Shown here piece after piece: positions 25,949-34,219 of a stretch of 64,000 nt of DNA. Position numbers and translations under genes: made by a program. The notes under the pieces are model-generated. The model was not told where the DNA came from, made no database searches, and saw only the letters and a list, made by a program, of their open reading frames with translations. Within the stretch, counting starts at the first letter, position 1, and each line of letters begins with the position of its first letter. This DNA is from Streptomyces naganishii JCM 4654 (GTDB lineage Bacteria; Actinomycetota; Actinomycetes; Streptomycetales; Streptomycetaceae), in the NCBI RefSeq assembly GCF_014650575.1, contig NZ_BMVF01000005.1, positions 1 through 64,000 on the forward strand, read 5' to 3'.

Positions 25949-26908
25949 ATGCCCTTGCCCACGCCCCTGCGCGGCGTCGTACCGCCCGTCTGCACCCCCC
26001 TCGACGAAGCCGGCGAAGTCGACACGGCCTCCCTGTCCCGGCTGGTCGAGCACCTGATCGCCGGGGGCGTCCACGGGCTATTCGCCCTCGGATCGACCAG
26101 CGAGGTCGCCTACCTCAGCGACGAGCAGCGGGGCGTCGCCCTGGAGACGGTGGTGAACACGGCCGACGGACGCGTGCCGGTCCTCGCGGGCGTCATCGAC
26201 ACCACCACGGCCCGCGTCCTGGACCACGCCCGCGAGGCGGCGCAGCTCGGCGCGGACGCCCTGGTGGTCACCGCGCCCTTCTACACCCGCACCCACCCCC
26301 GGGAGATCGCCGGGCACTTCCGCCGGATCCGCGAGCGGGTGGACCTGCCCCTGTTCGCCTACGACCTGCCGGTGTCCGTGCACAGCAAGCTGTCGCCCGA
26401 ACTCGTGCTGGACCTCGCGGCCGACGGCACCCTGGCCGGGGTCAAGGACAGCAGCGGGGACGAGGGTTCCCTGCGCCGGCTGCTCCTCGCGCTGGGCGGC
26501 CGCGAGGGCCGCGCCTCGGGACCGGTTCCGGGCTTCTCCGTCCTCACCGGCTCCGAACTGACCGTCGACGCGGCCCTGCTCGCCGGCGCGGACGGTGTGG
26601 TCCCCGGCCTCGGCAACGTCGACCCCGCGGGCTACGTCCGCCTCTACGACGCCGCCCGCTCCGGCGACTGGCCGCTGGCCGCCAAGGAGCAGGAACGGCT
26701 CGCCGCCCTGTTCGACCTGGTGGACGCGGGCCCCGAGACCGACATGGGGCGGAGTTCGTCCGCGCTCGGCGCGTTCAAGGCGGCGCTGCGCCTGCTGGGC
26801 GTCATCGCCTGCGGCGACACCGCGTTCCCGCAGATCCAGCTGGGCGCGGCGGCCGTGGCCGAGGTGGACGCCCGCCTGCGCGCGGCCGGACTCACCCCCG
26901 TGCGATGA
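25949..26908 (+). CDS. nanA: Dihydrodipicolinate synthase/N-acetylneuraminate lyase family protein (probable NanA)
   Basis: The 319-aa TIM-barrel aldolase has the Schiff-base lysine K166 (GVKDSSGD), the catalytic tyrosine Y138 (FAYDLPVSVHS) and GSTSE at 48-52. DapA, NanA and keto-deoxy-sugar aldolases share this fold. I favour sialic-acid lyase (Neu5Ac to ManNAc plus pyruvate) because the gene heads an operon with a ROK kinase and a NanE-type epimerase. YDLP instead of YNxP and an SHS-type transporter also fit. The ATGA overlap with the ROK gene couples them. A different keto-acid substrate remains possible. Confidence 0.85.
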   Translation: MPLPTPLRGVVPPVCTPLDEAGEVDTASLSRLVEHLIAGGVHGLFALGSTSEVAYLSDEQRGVALETVVNTADGRVPVLAGVIDTTTARVLDHAREAAQLGADALVVTAPFYTRTHPREIAGHFRRIRERVDLPLFAYDLPVSVHSKLSPELVLDLAADGTLAGVKDSSGDEGSLRRLLLALGGREGRASGPVPGFSVLTGSELTVDAALLAGADGVVPGLGNVDPAGYVRLYDAARSGDWPLAAKEQERLAALFDLVDAGPETDMGRSSSALGAFKAALRLLGVIACGDTAFPQIQLGAAAVAEVDARLRAAGLTPVR

Positions 26909-27891
26909 CCGCCGCCCCGGATCCCGGCGCCGGGCCGGTCATCGGGCTCGACCTCGGCGGCACCAAGATCGCTGCCGCCCTGGTCGGGCCGGACGGCACC
27001 GTGCTGCGCCGGCACACCCGCCCGACACCCGCGCGGGCGGGGGCGCGGGCCGTGCTCGACGCGCTGGCCGGCGCGGCCCGCGAGGTGGACGACGGCGCCC
27101 GGGCGATCGGCGTCGCCGCCGCGGGCGTGGTCGACCCGCGCGGCGGTGTCGTCACCAGCGCCACCGACGCGATCACCGGCTGGGCCGGCACCGCCCTGGC
27201 GGCCGGGCTGCACGAGCGCACCGGTCTCCCGGTCGCCTGCGACAACGACGTACGCGCCACCGCCGCGACCGAACTCGCCGCCCTCCCGCACCCGGACGCC
27301 TCCCTCCTCTACGTCGCCGTGGGCACCGGAGTCGGCGGGGCGGTCGCGGTGGACGGCCGGATGCTGCACGGCAGCGCGGGCATCGCCGGTCACCTCGGCC
27401 ACGTGCCGAGCCCCGAGGCCGCGGACCTGCCCTGCACCTGCGGCCGCCGCGGCCACCTGGAGGCGATCGCCTCGGGCCCCGCGATCACCGCGCTGTACGA
27501 GCGGCTGAGCGGACGGCCGGCCGCACGGCTCCAGGAGGTCGCCGAACGCGCCGGCGCGGGCGACGCCGACGCCCGCCGGGCGATCACCACCGGGGCCCGC
27601 GCCACCGGACGCGCGACGGGCGGCCTGGCCAACGCGCTCGGCCCGCACCGCGTCGTCGTGGGCGGCGGCGTGCCCCACATCGGCGACCTGTACTGGTCGG
27701 CGCTGACCGACGCCTTCACCGCCGAGCTGATGGCCCCCCTGCGGCACCTGCGCCCGGTACCGCCGCGCCTGGGCGCCGACGCCGCCGTACGAGGAGCCGC
27801 CCTGCTCACCCGCACCGAGCCCCTGCACGGCACGCCCGCCCGGCACACGGGCCGAGCCGTCCCACCGCACACTCCCGGAGGACCCGCATGA
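26905..27891 (+). CDS. nanK: ROK-family sugar kinase (probable N-acetylmannosamine kinase)
   Basis: The 328-aa protein has the ROK ATP motif GLDLGGTKIAAALV (14-27), the catalytic aspartate region VACDNDVRATAATEL, the phosphate loop VAVGTGVGGAVAVDG, and the zinc region CTCGRRGHLEAIASGP. The zinc site has His where the third Cys (CxCGxxGCxE) usually stands. Between nanA-like and nanE-like genes with stop-start overlaps at both ends, it most likely phosphorylates ManNAc to ManNAc-6-P. Glucose or another hexosamine cannot be excluded. Confidence 0.87.
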   Translation: MTAAPDPGAGPVIGLDLGGTKIAAALVGPDGTVLRRHTRPTPARAGARAVLDALAGAAREVDDGARAIGVAAAGVVDPRGGVVTSATDAITGWAGTALAAGLHERTGLPVACDNDVRATAATELAALPHPDASLLYVAVGTGVGGAVAVDGRMLHGSAGIAGHLGHVPSPEAADLPCTCGRRGHLEAIASGPAITALYERLSGRPAARLQEVAERAGAGDADARRAITTGARATGRATGGLANALGPHRVVVGGGVPHIGDLYWSALTDAFTAELMAPLRHLRPVPPRLGADAAVRGAALLTRTEPLHGTPARHTGRAVPPHTPGGPA

Positions 27892-28565
27892 ACCCGTCCG
27901 CAGTCGACGCCGTACGAGGGCGGCTGATCGTCTCCTGCCAGGCACCGCCCGGGGACCCGATGCGGGACACCGCGACCCTGGTCCGGCTCGCCCGGTCGGC
28001 CGCCGCCGGCGGGGCCGCGGGCGTCCGCGTCAACGAGCCCGAGGTGGTGGCCGCCGTCGCCGCCGCCGTCGACCTGCCCGTGATCGGGCTGTGGAAGGAC
28101 GGCGACACCGGCGTCTACATCACCCCGACCGTGCCCCACGCCCTCGCCGTGGCCGAGGCCGGCGCGCACGTCGTCGCCGCCGACGCGACGGCGCGGCCCC
28201 GCCCCGACGGCAGCTCCTTCGCCGACCTCGTGGCGGCCGTGCACGCCGCCGGCGCCCTGGTCATGGCCGACGTCTCCACCCTCGACGAGGGCCTCACGGC
28301 CGCCCGGCAGGGCGCCGACCTCGTCTCCTCCACCCTGTCGGGATACGTGCCCGGCTCCCCGCGGCAGAGCGGCCCCGACCTGGACCTGGTGGCCGCCCTC
28401 GCCCGCGAGAGCGGCACCCCGGTCGTGGCCGAGGGCCGTATCAGCACCCCCGAGGAGGCCGCCGCCGCGCTCGCCCTCGGCGCCCACAGCGTGGTCGTCG
28501 GCACCGCGATCACCGCCCCCACCGCGCTCACCCACCGCTTCGTGACACACCTCGCCCGCCCGTAG
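27888..28565 (+). CDS. nanE: N-acetylmannosamine-6-phosphate 2-epimerase (NanE)
   Basis: The 225-aa TIM barrel has the NanE features: GGAAGVRVNEPEVVAAV near 55-71 (after SAAA), LPVIGLWKDGDTGVYITPT with the catalytic lysine, VMADVSTLDEG, and VVAEGRISTPEEAAAALALG followed by VVVGTAITAP. It would convert ManNAc-6-P to GlcNAc-6-P, feeding NagA and NagB. The ATG overlaps the ROK stop (ATGA). This gene is the strongest single indicator of sialic-acid catabolism in the cluster. Confidence 0.92.
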   Translation: MNPSAVDAVRGRLIVSCQAPPGDPMRDTATLVRLARSAAAGGAAGVRVNEPEVVAAVAAAVDLPVIGLWKDGDTGVYITPTVPHALAVAEAGAHVVAADATARPRPDGSSFADLVAAVHAAGALVMADVSTLDEGLTAARQGADLVSSTLSGYVPGSPRQSGPDLDLVAALARESGTPVVAEGRISTPEEAAAALALGAHSVVVGTAITAPTALTHRFVTHLARP

Positions 28566-28625
28566 GCGCGGCACCCCCACCCGAGAGCACTCGACGGCGA
28601 GTGCGTCCGGCATCCTGGAGTCACC

Positions 28626-30092
28626 GTGCACCACACCACCGCGCCACCGCAGACGCCCTGGTACCGCCAGGTCGGCCGAAGCCAGTGGAAGTCCTTCTTC
28701 GCCGCCTGGATCGGTTACCTCCTGGACGGCTTCGACTTCGTGCTGATCACGCTGGTGCTGACCGAGATCAGCGCCGACTTCCACCTCGACACGGTCCAGG
28801 CGGCCAGTCTCGTCTCGGCCGCCTTCATCACCCGGTGGCTCGGGGGCGCCCTGCTCGGCGCCCTCGGCGACCGCTTCGGCCGGAAACTGTCGATGGTGGT
28901 CAGCATCCTGCTGTACTCCCTGGGCAGCTTCGCCTGCGGATTCGCCTGGGACTACACCAGCCTGTTCGCCGCCCGGCTCGCCATCGGCATGGGCATGGCC
29001 GGGGAGTACTCGGCCAGCGCCACCTACGTCATGGAGAGCTGGCCCGTGCACATGCGCAACCGGGCCAGCGGCTTCCTGATCTCCGGCTACTCCGCGGGCA
29101 CGGTCCTGGCCGCCGAGGTCTACAAGTGGGTCGTGCCGGCCCTCGGCTGGCGGTGGATGTTCTACCTCGGGCTGATCCCGGTGGCCGTCGCGCTGTGGAT
29201 GCGCCGCGCGCTGCCCGAGGCCGCCGACTGGCAGGCCTCGGTCGCGGCAGGGGACCGGCGGCCCAACCCGTTCCGCCCGCTGTTCGCCACCCCGGCCGCG
29301 GCGGCCCTCAACCTGGTGCTGGCGGTCGCGGCCACCGTCTCGCTCTTCGCGGTCTTCACCCCGCTCGGCGACGGACTCGTGCCGGTGCTGTCGGTCGTGG
29401 CCGGAGCCTGCCTGATCGCCTTCGCCGTGCAGCTCGGCGGCCGCCGCGGCTGGCCGCTGTACGTGTCGATGATCGTGACGATCTTCTTCGCGTTCCTGTA
29501 CTCCTGGCCCATCCAGGCCCTGCTCCCCACCTACCTGAAGACCGACCTGGGCTACGACCCCGGACAGGTCACCGACGCCCTGTTCTACGCGGGCTTCGGC
29601 ACGATGGCCGGGTGCTGGCTCGCCGGGTTCGCGGGCGACCGGTTCGGCACCAGGAAGGCGTACGCCGGAACGCTGCTGGCCTCACTGCTCTTCGTCTTCC
29701 CGGTCTTCGCGGTCCGCGACAGCCTGCCGCTGCTCGGCGTGCTGCTGTTCGTGCTCCAGGCCACCAGCTTCGGCATCTCCGGCCTGCTGCCCCGCTACAT
29801 CGGCGGCCACTTCCCGACCCACACCCGCGCCGCCGCCCTGGGCTTCACCTACAACGTGGGCGCCCTGGGCGGCGCGGTGGCCCCGGTCCTCGGCGCCCAC
29901 CTCGCCTCCGGCATGGACCTGGGGCGGGCGCTGGCCGTCCTGACCTTCGCCGGGACGATGATCGTGGTGCTCCTCGTCGGACTCGACGTGCCCGCCCGGC
30001 TGGGCCGGCTCCTCGACCCGGACGCGGCGGCCGATCACCTCGTGACGGAGCCCGGGCGCGGCGTCACGTCCGCGCGGGAGACCGCCAGATAG
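28626..30092 (+). CDS. nanT: MFS transporter of the sialate:H+ symporter (SHS/NanT) type
   Basis: The 488-aa protein has 12 predicted helices. The MFS signature LLGALGDRFGRKLSMVVS lies between helices 2 and 3, and IGYLLDGFDFVLITLVLTE in helix 1 is typical of the SHS and aromatic-acid symporter group. GTG 28626 follows TGGAGTCACC. It is 60 bp after nanE on the same strand, so it likely imports the substrate of the operon, by proton symport. Its 3' end overlaps the convergent COG4705 gene by 58 bp. Confidence 0.85.
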   Translation: MHHTTAPPQTPWYRQVGRSQWKSFFAAWIGYLLDGFDFVLITLVLTEISADFHLDTVQAASLVSAAFITRWLGGALLGALGDRFGRKLSMVVSILLYSLGSFACGFAWDYTSLFAARLAIGMGMAGEYSASATYVMESWPVHMRNRASGFLISGYSAGTVLAAEVYKWVVPALGWRWMFYLGLIPVAVALWMRRALPEAADWQASVAAGDRRPNPFRPLFATPAAAALNLVLAVAATVSLFAVFTPLGDGLVPVLSVVAGACLIAFAVQLGGRRGWPLYVSMIVTIFFAFLYSWPIQALLPTYLKTDLGYDPGQVTDALFYAGFGTMAGCWLAGFAGDRFGTRKAYAGTLLASLLFVFPVFAVRDSLPLLGVLLFVLQATSFGISGLLPRYIGGHFPTHTRAAALGFTYNVGALGGAVAPVLGAHLASGMDLGRALAVLTFAGTMIVVLLVGLDVPARLGRLLDPDAAADHLVTEPGRGVTSARETAR

Positions 30093-30877
30093 CCGACGAG
30101 GGCGAGGATGGCGGCCGTCCAGGCGAGGGTGACCGGGCCGAGGCCCAGGTCGAGCCCGCCCCGGGCGGCCGGCAGCGCCATCCAGTCGGCGATCGAGGCG
30201 CCGAGCGGCCGCGTGATGACGTACGCCGTCCAGAAGGCGGCCACGGCGCCCAGCATGCCGCCGCGGTGGGCGAGGGCGGGCACGCAGATGGCCACACCGA
30301 ACAGGACGACCGAGCCGAGGTAGCCGAACCCCGCCGTCGCGGTCAGGTCGCCCGCCGCGGTGCCGAGCGCGAAGGTGGCCAGCACGGCCGCCCAGTAGAA
30401 CGCCTCCCGGCGGCGGGTGTGCACGCTGTGGATGGACAGGGTGCGCTCGACGGCGTACCAGAGGGCGAAGACGAGGCCCAGGGCGATCATGAAGGCGGGC
30501 GTGGAGACGGTGTAGGGGACGCCGAGGCCCACGTGCAGGACGTCGGCGGCCATGGTGCCGAACACGCTCACCATGACGATGGCCGTCCAGTAGATCCAGG
30601 CCACGTACCGGCGCACGGCGAGCTGCACGACCAGCGCGGCGACAAGGGCGAGGCCACCGAGGGCCACCGCCGGGACCGGGCCGAGCAGACGGGCCAGGTA
30701 GTCCGAGGCGGTCTCGCCCATGCCGGTGGTCAGCACCTTGATCACCCAGAACCAGACGGTCACCTCCGGCACCTTGTTCGCCATCGCGCGGACCCGGGCA
30801 CGGGTGGCGGTCCGGTGCGGCGGCAGGCCTTGGGGGTGATCGTCGCGGCGGTCGTCGAGGACGTGCTCTGGGCTCAT
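30035..30877 (-). CDS. COG4705-type integral membrane protein
   Basis: The 280-aa protein has about eight hydrophobic segments in a repeated pattern: KVPEVTVWFWVIKVLTTGMG near the N-terminus and TAGFGYLGSVVLFG later. This matches the COG4705 membrane family, of unknown function. An internal duplication of the helix set is characteristic. ATG 30877 gives no clear ribosome-binding site; an in-frame ATG at 30784 is a second option. Its 3' end runs 58 bp into the convergent MFS gene. Confidence 0.85.
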   Translation of the reverse strand: MSPEHVLDDRRDDHPQGLPPHRTATRARVRAMANKVPEVTVWFWVIKVLTTGMGETASDYLARLLGPVPAVALGGLALVAALVVQLAVRRYVAWIYWTAIVMVSVFGTMAADVLHVGLGVPYTVSTPAFMIALGLVFALWYAVERTLSIHSVHTRRREAFYWAAVLATFALGTAAGDLTATAGFGYLGSVVLFGVAICVPALAHRGGMLGAVAAFWTAYVITRPLGASIADWMALPAARGGLDLGLGPVTLAWTAAILALVGYLAVSRADVTPRPGSVTR

Positions 30878-30980
30878 GCAGCGCACGATCGCATGATCGG
30901 ACGATCTTCTCCCAGCCCCTTTTAACAGGGTTTTGGGAGCTCTGGTGCAGGTGTTGCCCTAGAGGCTCCCGTGGCCCCTG

Positions 30981-31517
30981 TCAGCTCACGAGACCCACGT
31001 GGGCGAGCGCCTGCCTGAGCAGGACCCCGTGTCCGCCGGGCATCTCGCTCCGCACCGCCTCGGAGGCCGCCTCCTGGGGGCTGAACCACACCAGGTCCAG
31101 GGCGTCCTGCCGGGGCCGGCAGTCGCCGGTCACCGGGACGACGTAGGCGAGGGACACGGCGTGCTGCCGCGGGTCGTGGTACGGCGTGATGCCGGCCGTC
31201 GGGAAGTACTCGGCGACGGTGAACGGCTGGAGGGAGGCCGGCACACGGGGCAGCGCCACCGGGCCGAGGTCCTTCTCCAGGTGGCGCAGCAGGGCGTCGC
31301 GCACCCGCTCGTGGTGGAGCACGCGGCCGGAGACCAGGGTCCGGCTGACCGTTCCGTCCGGTCCGATGCGCAGGAGCAGGCCGATGCTGGTCACTTCGCC
31401 GCTGTCGTCGACGCGCACGGGCACCGCCTCGACGTACAGGATCGGCATGCGGGCGCGCGCCGACTCCAGTTCGTCGCTGCTCAGCCAGCCGGGCATGGTT
31501 TCGGTCATGTCAGACAT
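30981..31517 (-). CDS. NUDIX-fold protein with DUF4916 domain
   Basis: The 178-aa protein contains ILYVEAVPVRVD, a basic RVLHHERVRDALLRHLEKDLGP helix and FTVAEYFPTAGITPYHDPRQ, which match DUF4916, a NUDIX-related family. The canonical NUDIX box G-x5-E-x7-RE-x2-EE-x2-G is absent, so hydrolase activity is doubtful. A TATGAT -10 (31529-31524) lies 6 nt before the ATG, predicting a leaderless mRNA. It is downstream of, and on the same strand as, the amidohydrolase gene, with a 25-bp gap. Confidence 0.85.
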   Translation of the reverse strand: MSDMTETMPGWLSSDELESARARMPILYVEAVPVRVDDSGEVTSIGLLLRIGPDGTVSRTLVSGRVLHHERVRDALLRHLEKDLGPVALPRVPASLQPFTVAEYFPTAGITPYHDPRQHAVSLAYVVPVTGDCRPRQDALDLVWFSPQEAASEAVRSEMPGGHGVLLRQALAHVGLVS

Positions 31518-31542
31518 TGCTTGATCATACTTTCAGTGGCGT

Positions 31543-32760
31543 TCAGTGGGGGAGATCGGGAGAGTCTGTCGGGTCCGGCGGGCCGGGGAGGCCGGGCGGG
31601 TCCGTGGGGCCGTCGAGACCGTAGACCCGCCGCGCATTGTCGCGTGCCGTCCAGTGGGCGATCCGCAGGGCGTCGTCGGCGCTCAGCTCGTCGGCGTCGA
31701 CCCGTTCCCCGAGCAGAGCGGCCAGGCCCTGGCGGAAGGCCACCGCGCCCAGGTGGTGGAACTCGGCCACCCCGTAGGCGTCGGAGCTGTGCAGCAGTTT
31801 GCGGAACGGGGTGATCTCCAGGGCCTCGGCGAGCACCGCGCCGGCTCGTGCGGGGCCCACGTGGTGCAGGGCGAGGCCCACGTCGAGGTACACCCGCTCG
31901 AACACGGCCGCCAGATAGGCCGCCTGGCGCTGGTAGGGCCAGCAGTGCAGCAGCATGACCGGGATCGTGCCCGCCGTCAGCCGCAGCCAGTCGGTCAGGA
32001 GCGCGGGGTCCGCCCGGTGCAGGCGCAGGTCGGCGTCGCCGAACCCGGTGTGCAGTTGCAGCGGCAGCCCGAGGTCGACGGCCGTCCACAGCAGGTGCCG
32101 TACGAGTACGGGGTCGTCCAGGCGCGAGCCCCCGCGCCCCAGCCAGGCGGCCGCCGCCCGGGTCACCTCCGCCGCGGACGGGCGTGCGGGGTCGAGGGCG
32201 AAGCCGGTGCGGTAGGCGGCCACCGACTTCACCGCCACGACGCCCGGCCGCCGTACGGCTGCCAGCGCCGCCTCGGTGATCACCGCGCCGTACTCGCCGG
32301 GCTCCACACCGCGCGCCGCGACGGCCTCCGCGACGCCCTCCAGCCGTACGACCTCGTACGCCACCGCGTCACCGCCCGCCGCGGCCGCCAGCTCCGCCGG
32401 GGAGGTCAGGGGCTGGGGCGCGTAGCCGGTGTCGACACAGAACACGTGTGTGCCGGAGGCGGCCAGGAACCGCCGGTTGACCTCCGCGGCGCCCAGCTCG
32501 GCGCGCCTGGCCACGTAGGCGTCGGCGGGAGCGTGGCGGGGCAGGTCCAGCACGGGCGCGCAGTGGCGGCGGACGGCCACGCCCACGGGGCTGTCGAAGG
32601 CGGACACGCCGCTGCCGGGCCAGGCCTCGCCCTCGGTGAGCAGCGACTCCAGACCCGGCCGGTCCAGCTCGGCGGTGACCACCCCGTGGCAGTGGTGGTC
32701 CACCAGCGGCAGCGCGGCGAGCGCCTCCCGGACCGGCCCGGCGCCGGATGCGCGGGCCAT
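31543..32760 (-). CDS. Amidohydrolase-superfamily protein coupled to a GlnA3-like enzyme
   Basis: The 405-aa TIM-barrel protein has the metal motif DHHCHG (21-26), LQLHTGFGDADL, MLLHCWPYQRQ and LLHSSDAYG with further His/Asp ligands. It resembles the N-terminal amidohydrolase half of fungal FluG. Its ATG overlaps the stop of the glutamine-synthetase-like gene by one base, so the two are made together. I infer action on the gamma-glutamyl product or on a related polyamine or aromatic amide. The C-terminal 25 residues are low-complexity Pro/Asp. Confidence 0.85.
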   Translation of the reverse strand: MARASGAGPVREALAALPLVDHHCHGVVTAELDRPGLESLLTEGEAWPGSGVSAFDSPVGVAVRRHCAPVLDLPRHAPADAYVARRAELGAAEVNRRFLAASGTHVFCVDTGYAPQPLTSPAELAAAAGGDAVAYEVVRLEGVAEAVAARGVEPGEYGAVITEAALAAVRRPGVVAVKSVAAYRTGFALDPARPSAAEVTRAAAAWLGRGGSRLDDPVLVRHLLWTAVDLGLPLQLHTGFGDADLRLHRADPALLTDWLRLTAGTIPVMLLHCWPYQRQAAYLAAVFERVYLDVGLALHHVGPARAGAVLAEALEITPFRKLLHSSDAYGVAEFHHLGAVAFRQGLAALLGERVDADELSADDALRIAHWTARDNARRVYGLDGPTDPPGLPGPPDPTDSPDLPH

Positions 32761-34160
32761 CAGTACGTCCAGCGGTAGGCCGCCGCGACCCGCTCGTCGT
32801 CCAGGCCCTCCACGGCGGCGATCTCGCCCTCGCGCACCGCCGTCACCGCGTCGGCGAGCACCGGCCCCAGCGCGCCGCGCAGCACCTCGTCCGCGCGGAA
32901 CGCGGCGACGGACTCCGCGAGTGACGTGGGCAGCCGCCGCACCCCCCGCGCCGCCGCCTCGTTCTCACCGAGCCGGGCCGGGTCCCCGGTGGTCTCCTCG
33001 GGCAGGACCGCCGAGCCGTCCATGCCGTCCAGGCCCGCGGCGATCAGGCAGCCGAGCGCCAGATACGGGTTCGCGGCGAGGTCGACCGGCTTGACCTCCA
33101 GGTTGGCGGCCCGGTCGCCGATGCCGTGGGTGCCGGTGACGATCCGTACGGCCGCCTCGCGGGTCTCGCGGCCCCAGGCGGTGAACACGCCCGCCCACTG
33201 TGACGGTCTGAGCCGCAGATGGCTGGCCGGGCTGGGCGCGGTGACCGCGGTCAGGGCGGGCAGCCGCGCGAGCAGTCCCGCGGCGAACGACTCGGCCTCG
33301 GCCGTCATGCCGTAGCGGCGGTCGCCGCCGGAGTGCAGGTTGGTCCCGTCGCGCCAGACGGACAGGTGCACGTGGCCGCCGTTGCCCACGCCCCGCGCCC
33401 GCACGGCGGGGGAGAAGGAGACCCGCAGCCCGTGCCGGCGCGCCACCGCCCGCACGGTCTGCCGCACCAGGACGTTCCGGTCGGCCGCCGCCACCGGGTC
33501 CAGGGCGCCGACCGACACCTCGAACTGCCCGGCCGCGTACTCGGGATGGAGCTGTTCCACGTCCACGCCCTGCGCGGCGAGCGCCGCCAGCAGGTCGGCC
33601 GTGCAGTCGCTCAGCTCCACCTGCCGTACGGCCCCGTAGGCCGGCCCGGACAGCGCGGGCACGAACTCGCCCTCCGGGGCGCTCCCCAGGCCGAAGACCC
33701 ACTCGGTCTCGATGGCCGCCCGGAACGTCAGCCCGCGTCGCCCGGCGTCCGCGACGATCCGGCGCAGGAAGGTGCGGGAGCACCCCGGGTGCGGCTCGCC
33801 CTCCTGCGTGATGCGGTCCACCGGCGCCCAGGCCCAGCCGGGCTGGGCGGAGAGGACGGCCAGCTGGTCGAGGTCCGGGTAGAGCCGCAGGTCGCCGTCG
33901 GGGGAGCCGAGGACGTCGGTGGTGACGATCGAGTCGTCGGCCAGGAAGGTGTCGAAGACCGGGGACATGCCCACGCCCCAGGCCGCGGCCGCCGGCAGCT
34001 TCGCGGCCGGGACCGTCTTGACCCGGCCCACGCCCGCGGTGTCCACGTAGGCCAGGACGACGCCGTGCACACCGCGCTCGGCGAGCTCCGCGGCGAGCGC
34101 GGTGGCCCGCTCCACGTCTCCGGGACGCCCGCCGGGCACGGGGTCGGCGAGGGTGGTCAT
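32760..34160 (-). CDS. Glutamine-synthetase-like enzyme (GlnA3 type; gamma-glutamylpolyamine synthetase candidate)
   Basis: The 466-aa protein has the GS catalytic domain: AIETEWVFGLG, GQFEVSVGALDPVAAAD, the ATP/glutamate loop VGNGGHVHLSVW, and RLRPSQWAGVFTAWG followed by NLEVKPVDLAANPYLALG. The N-terminal beta-grasp (VVLAYVDTAGVGRVKTVP) is short. Position and neighbours match S. coelicolor glnA3 as I recall it, an enzyme that gamma-glutamylates polyamines for their use and detoxification rather than making glutamine. ATG 34160 has GAGGAGG upstream. Coupling to an amidohydrolase repeats FluG in two parts. Confidence 0.87.
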   Translation of the reverse strand: MTTLADPVPGGRPGDVERATALAAELAERGVHGVVLAYVDTAGVGRVKTVPAAKLPAAAAWGVGMSPVFDTFLADDSIVTTDVLGSPDGDLRLYPDLDQLAVLSAQPGWAWAPVDRITQEGEPHPGCSRTFLRRIVADAGRRGLTFRAAIETEWVFGLGSAPEGEFVPALSGPAYGAVRQVELSDCTADLLAALAAQGVDVEQLHPEYAAGQFEVSVGALDPVAAADRNVLVRQTVRAVARRHGLRVSFSPAVRARGVGNGGHVHLSVWRDGTNLHSGGDRRYGMTAEAESFAAGLLARLPALTAVTAPSPASHLRLRPSQWAGVFTAWGRETREAAVRIVTGTHGIGDRAANLEVKPVDLAANPYLALGCLIAAGLDGMDGSAVLPEETTGDPARLGENEAAARGVRRLPTSLAESVAAFRADEVLRGALGPVLADAVTAVREGEIAAVEGLDDERVAAAYRWTY

Positions 34161-34219
34161 ACGGCCTCCTCGGAACTCGGGCGGGCGCGCGCTCGGGCGC
34201 CCGGCGCGCGGGCCTGGCG

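Noticed and set aside
28091-30925. 944-codon plus-strand frame over nanE and the MFS gene
   Set aside because: Arg/Pro-rich shadow frame; the real genes in this stretch have family motifs in another frame.
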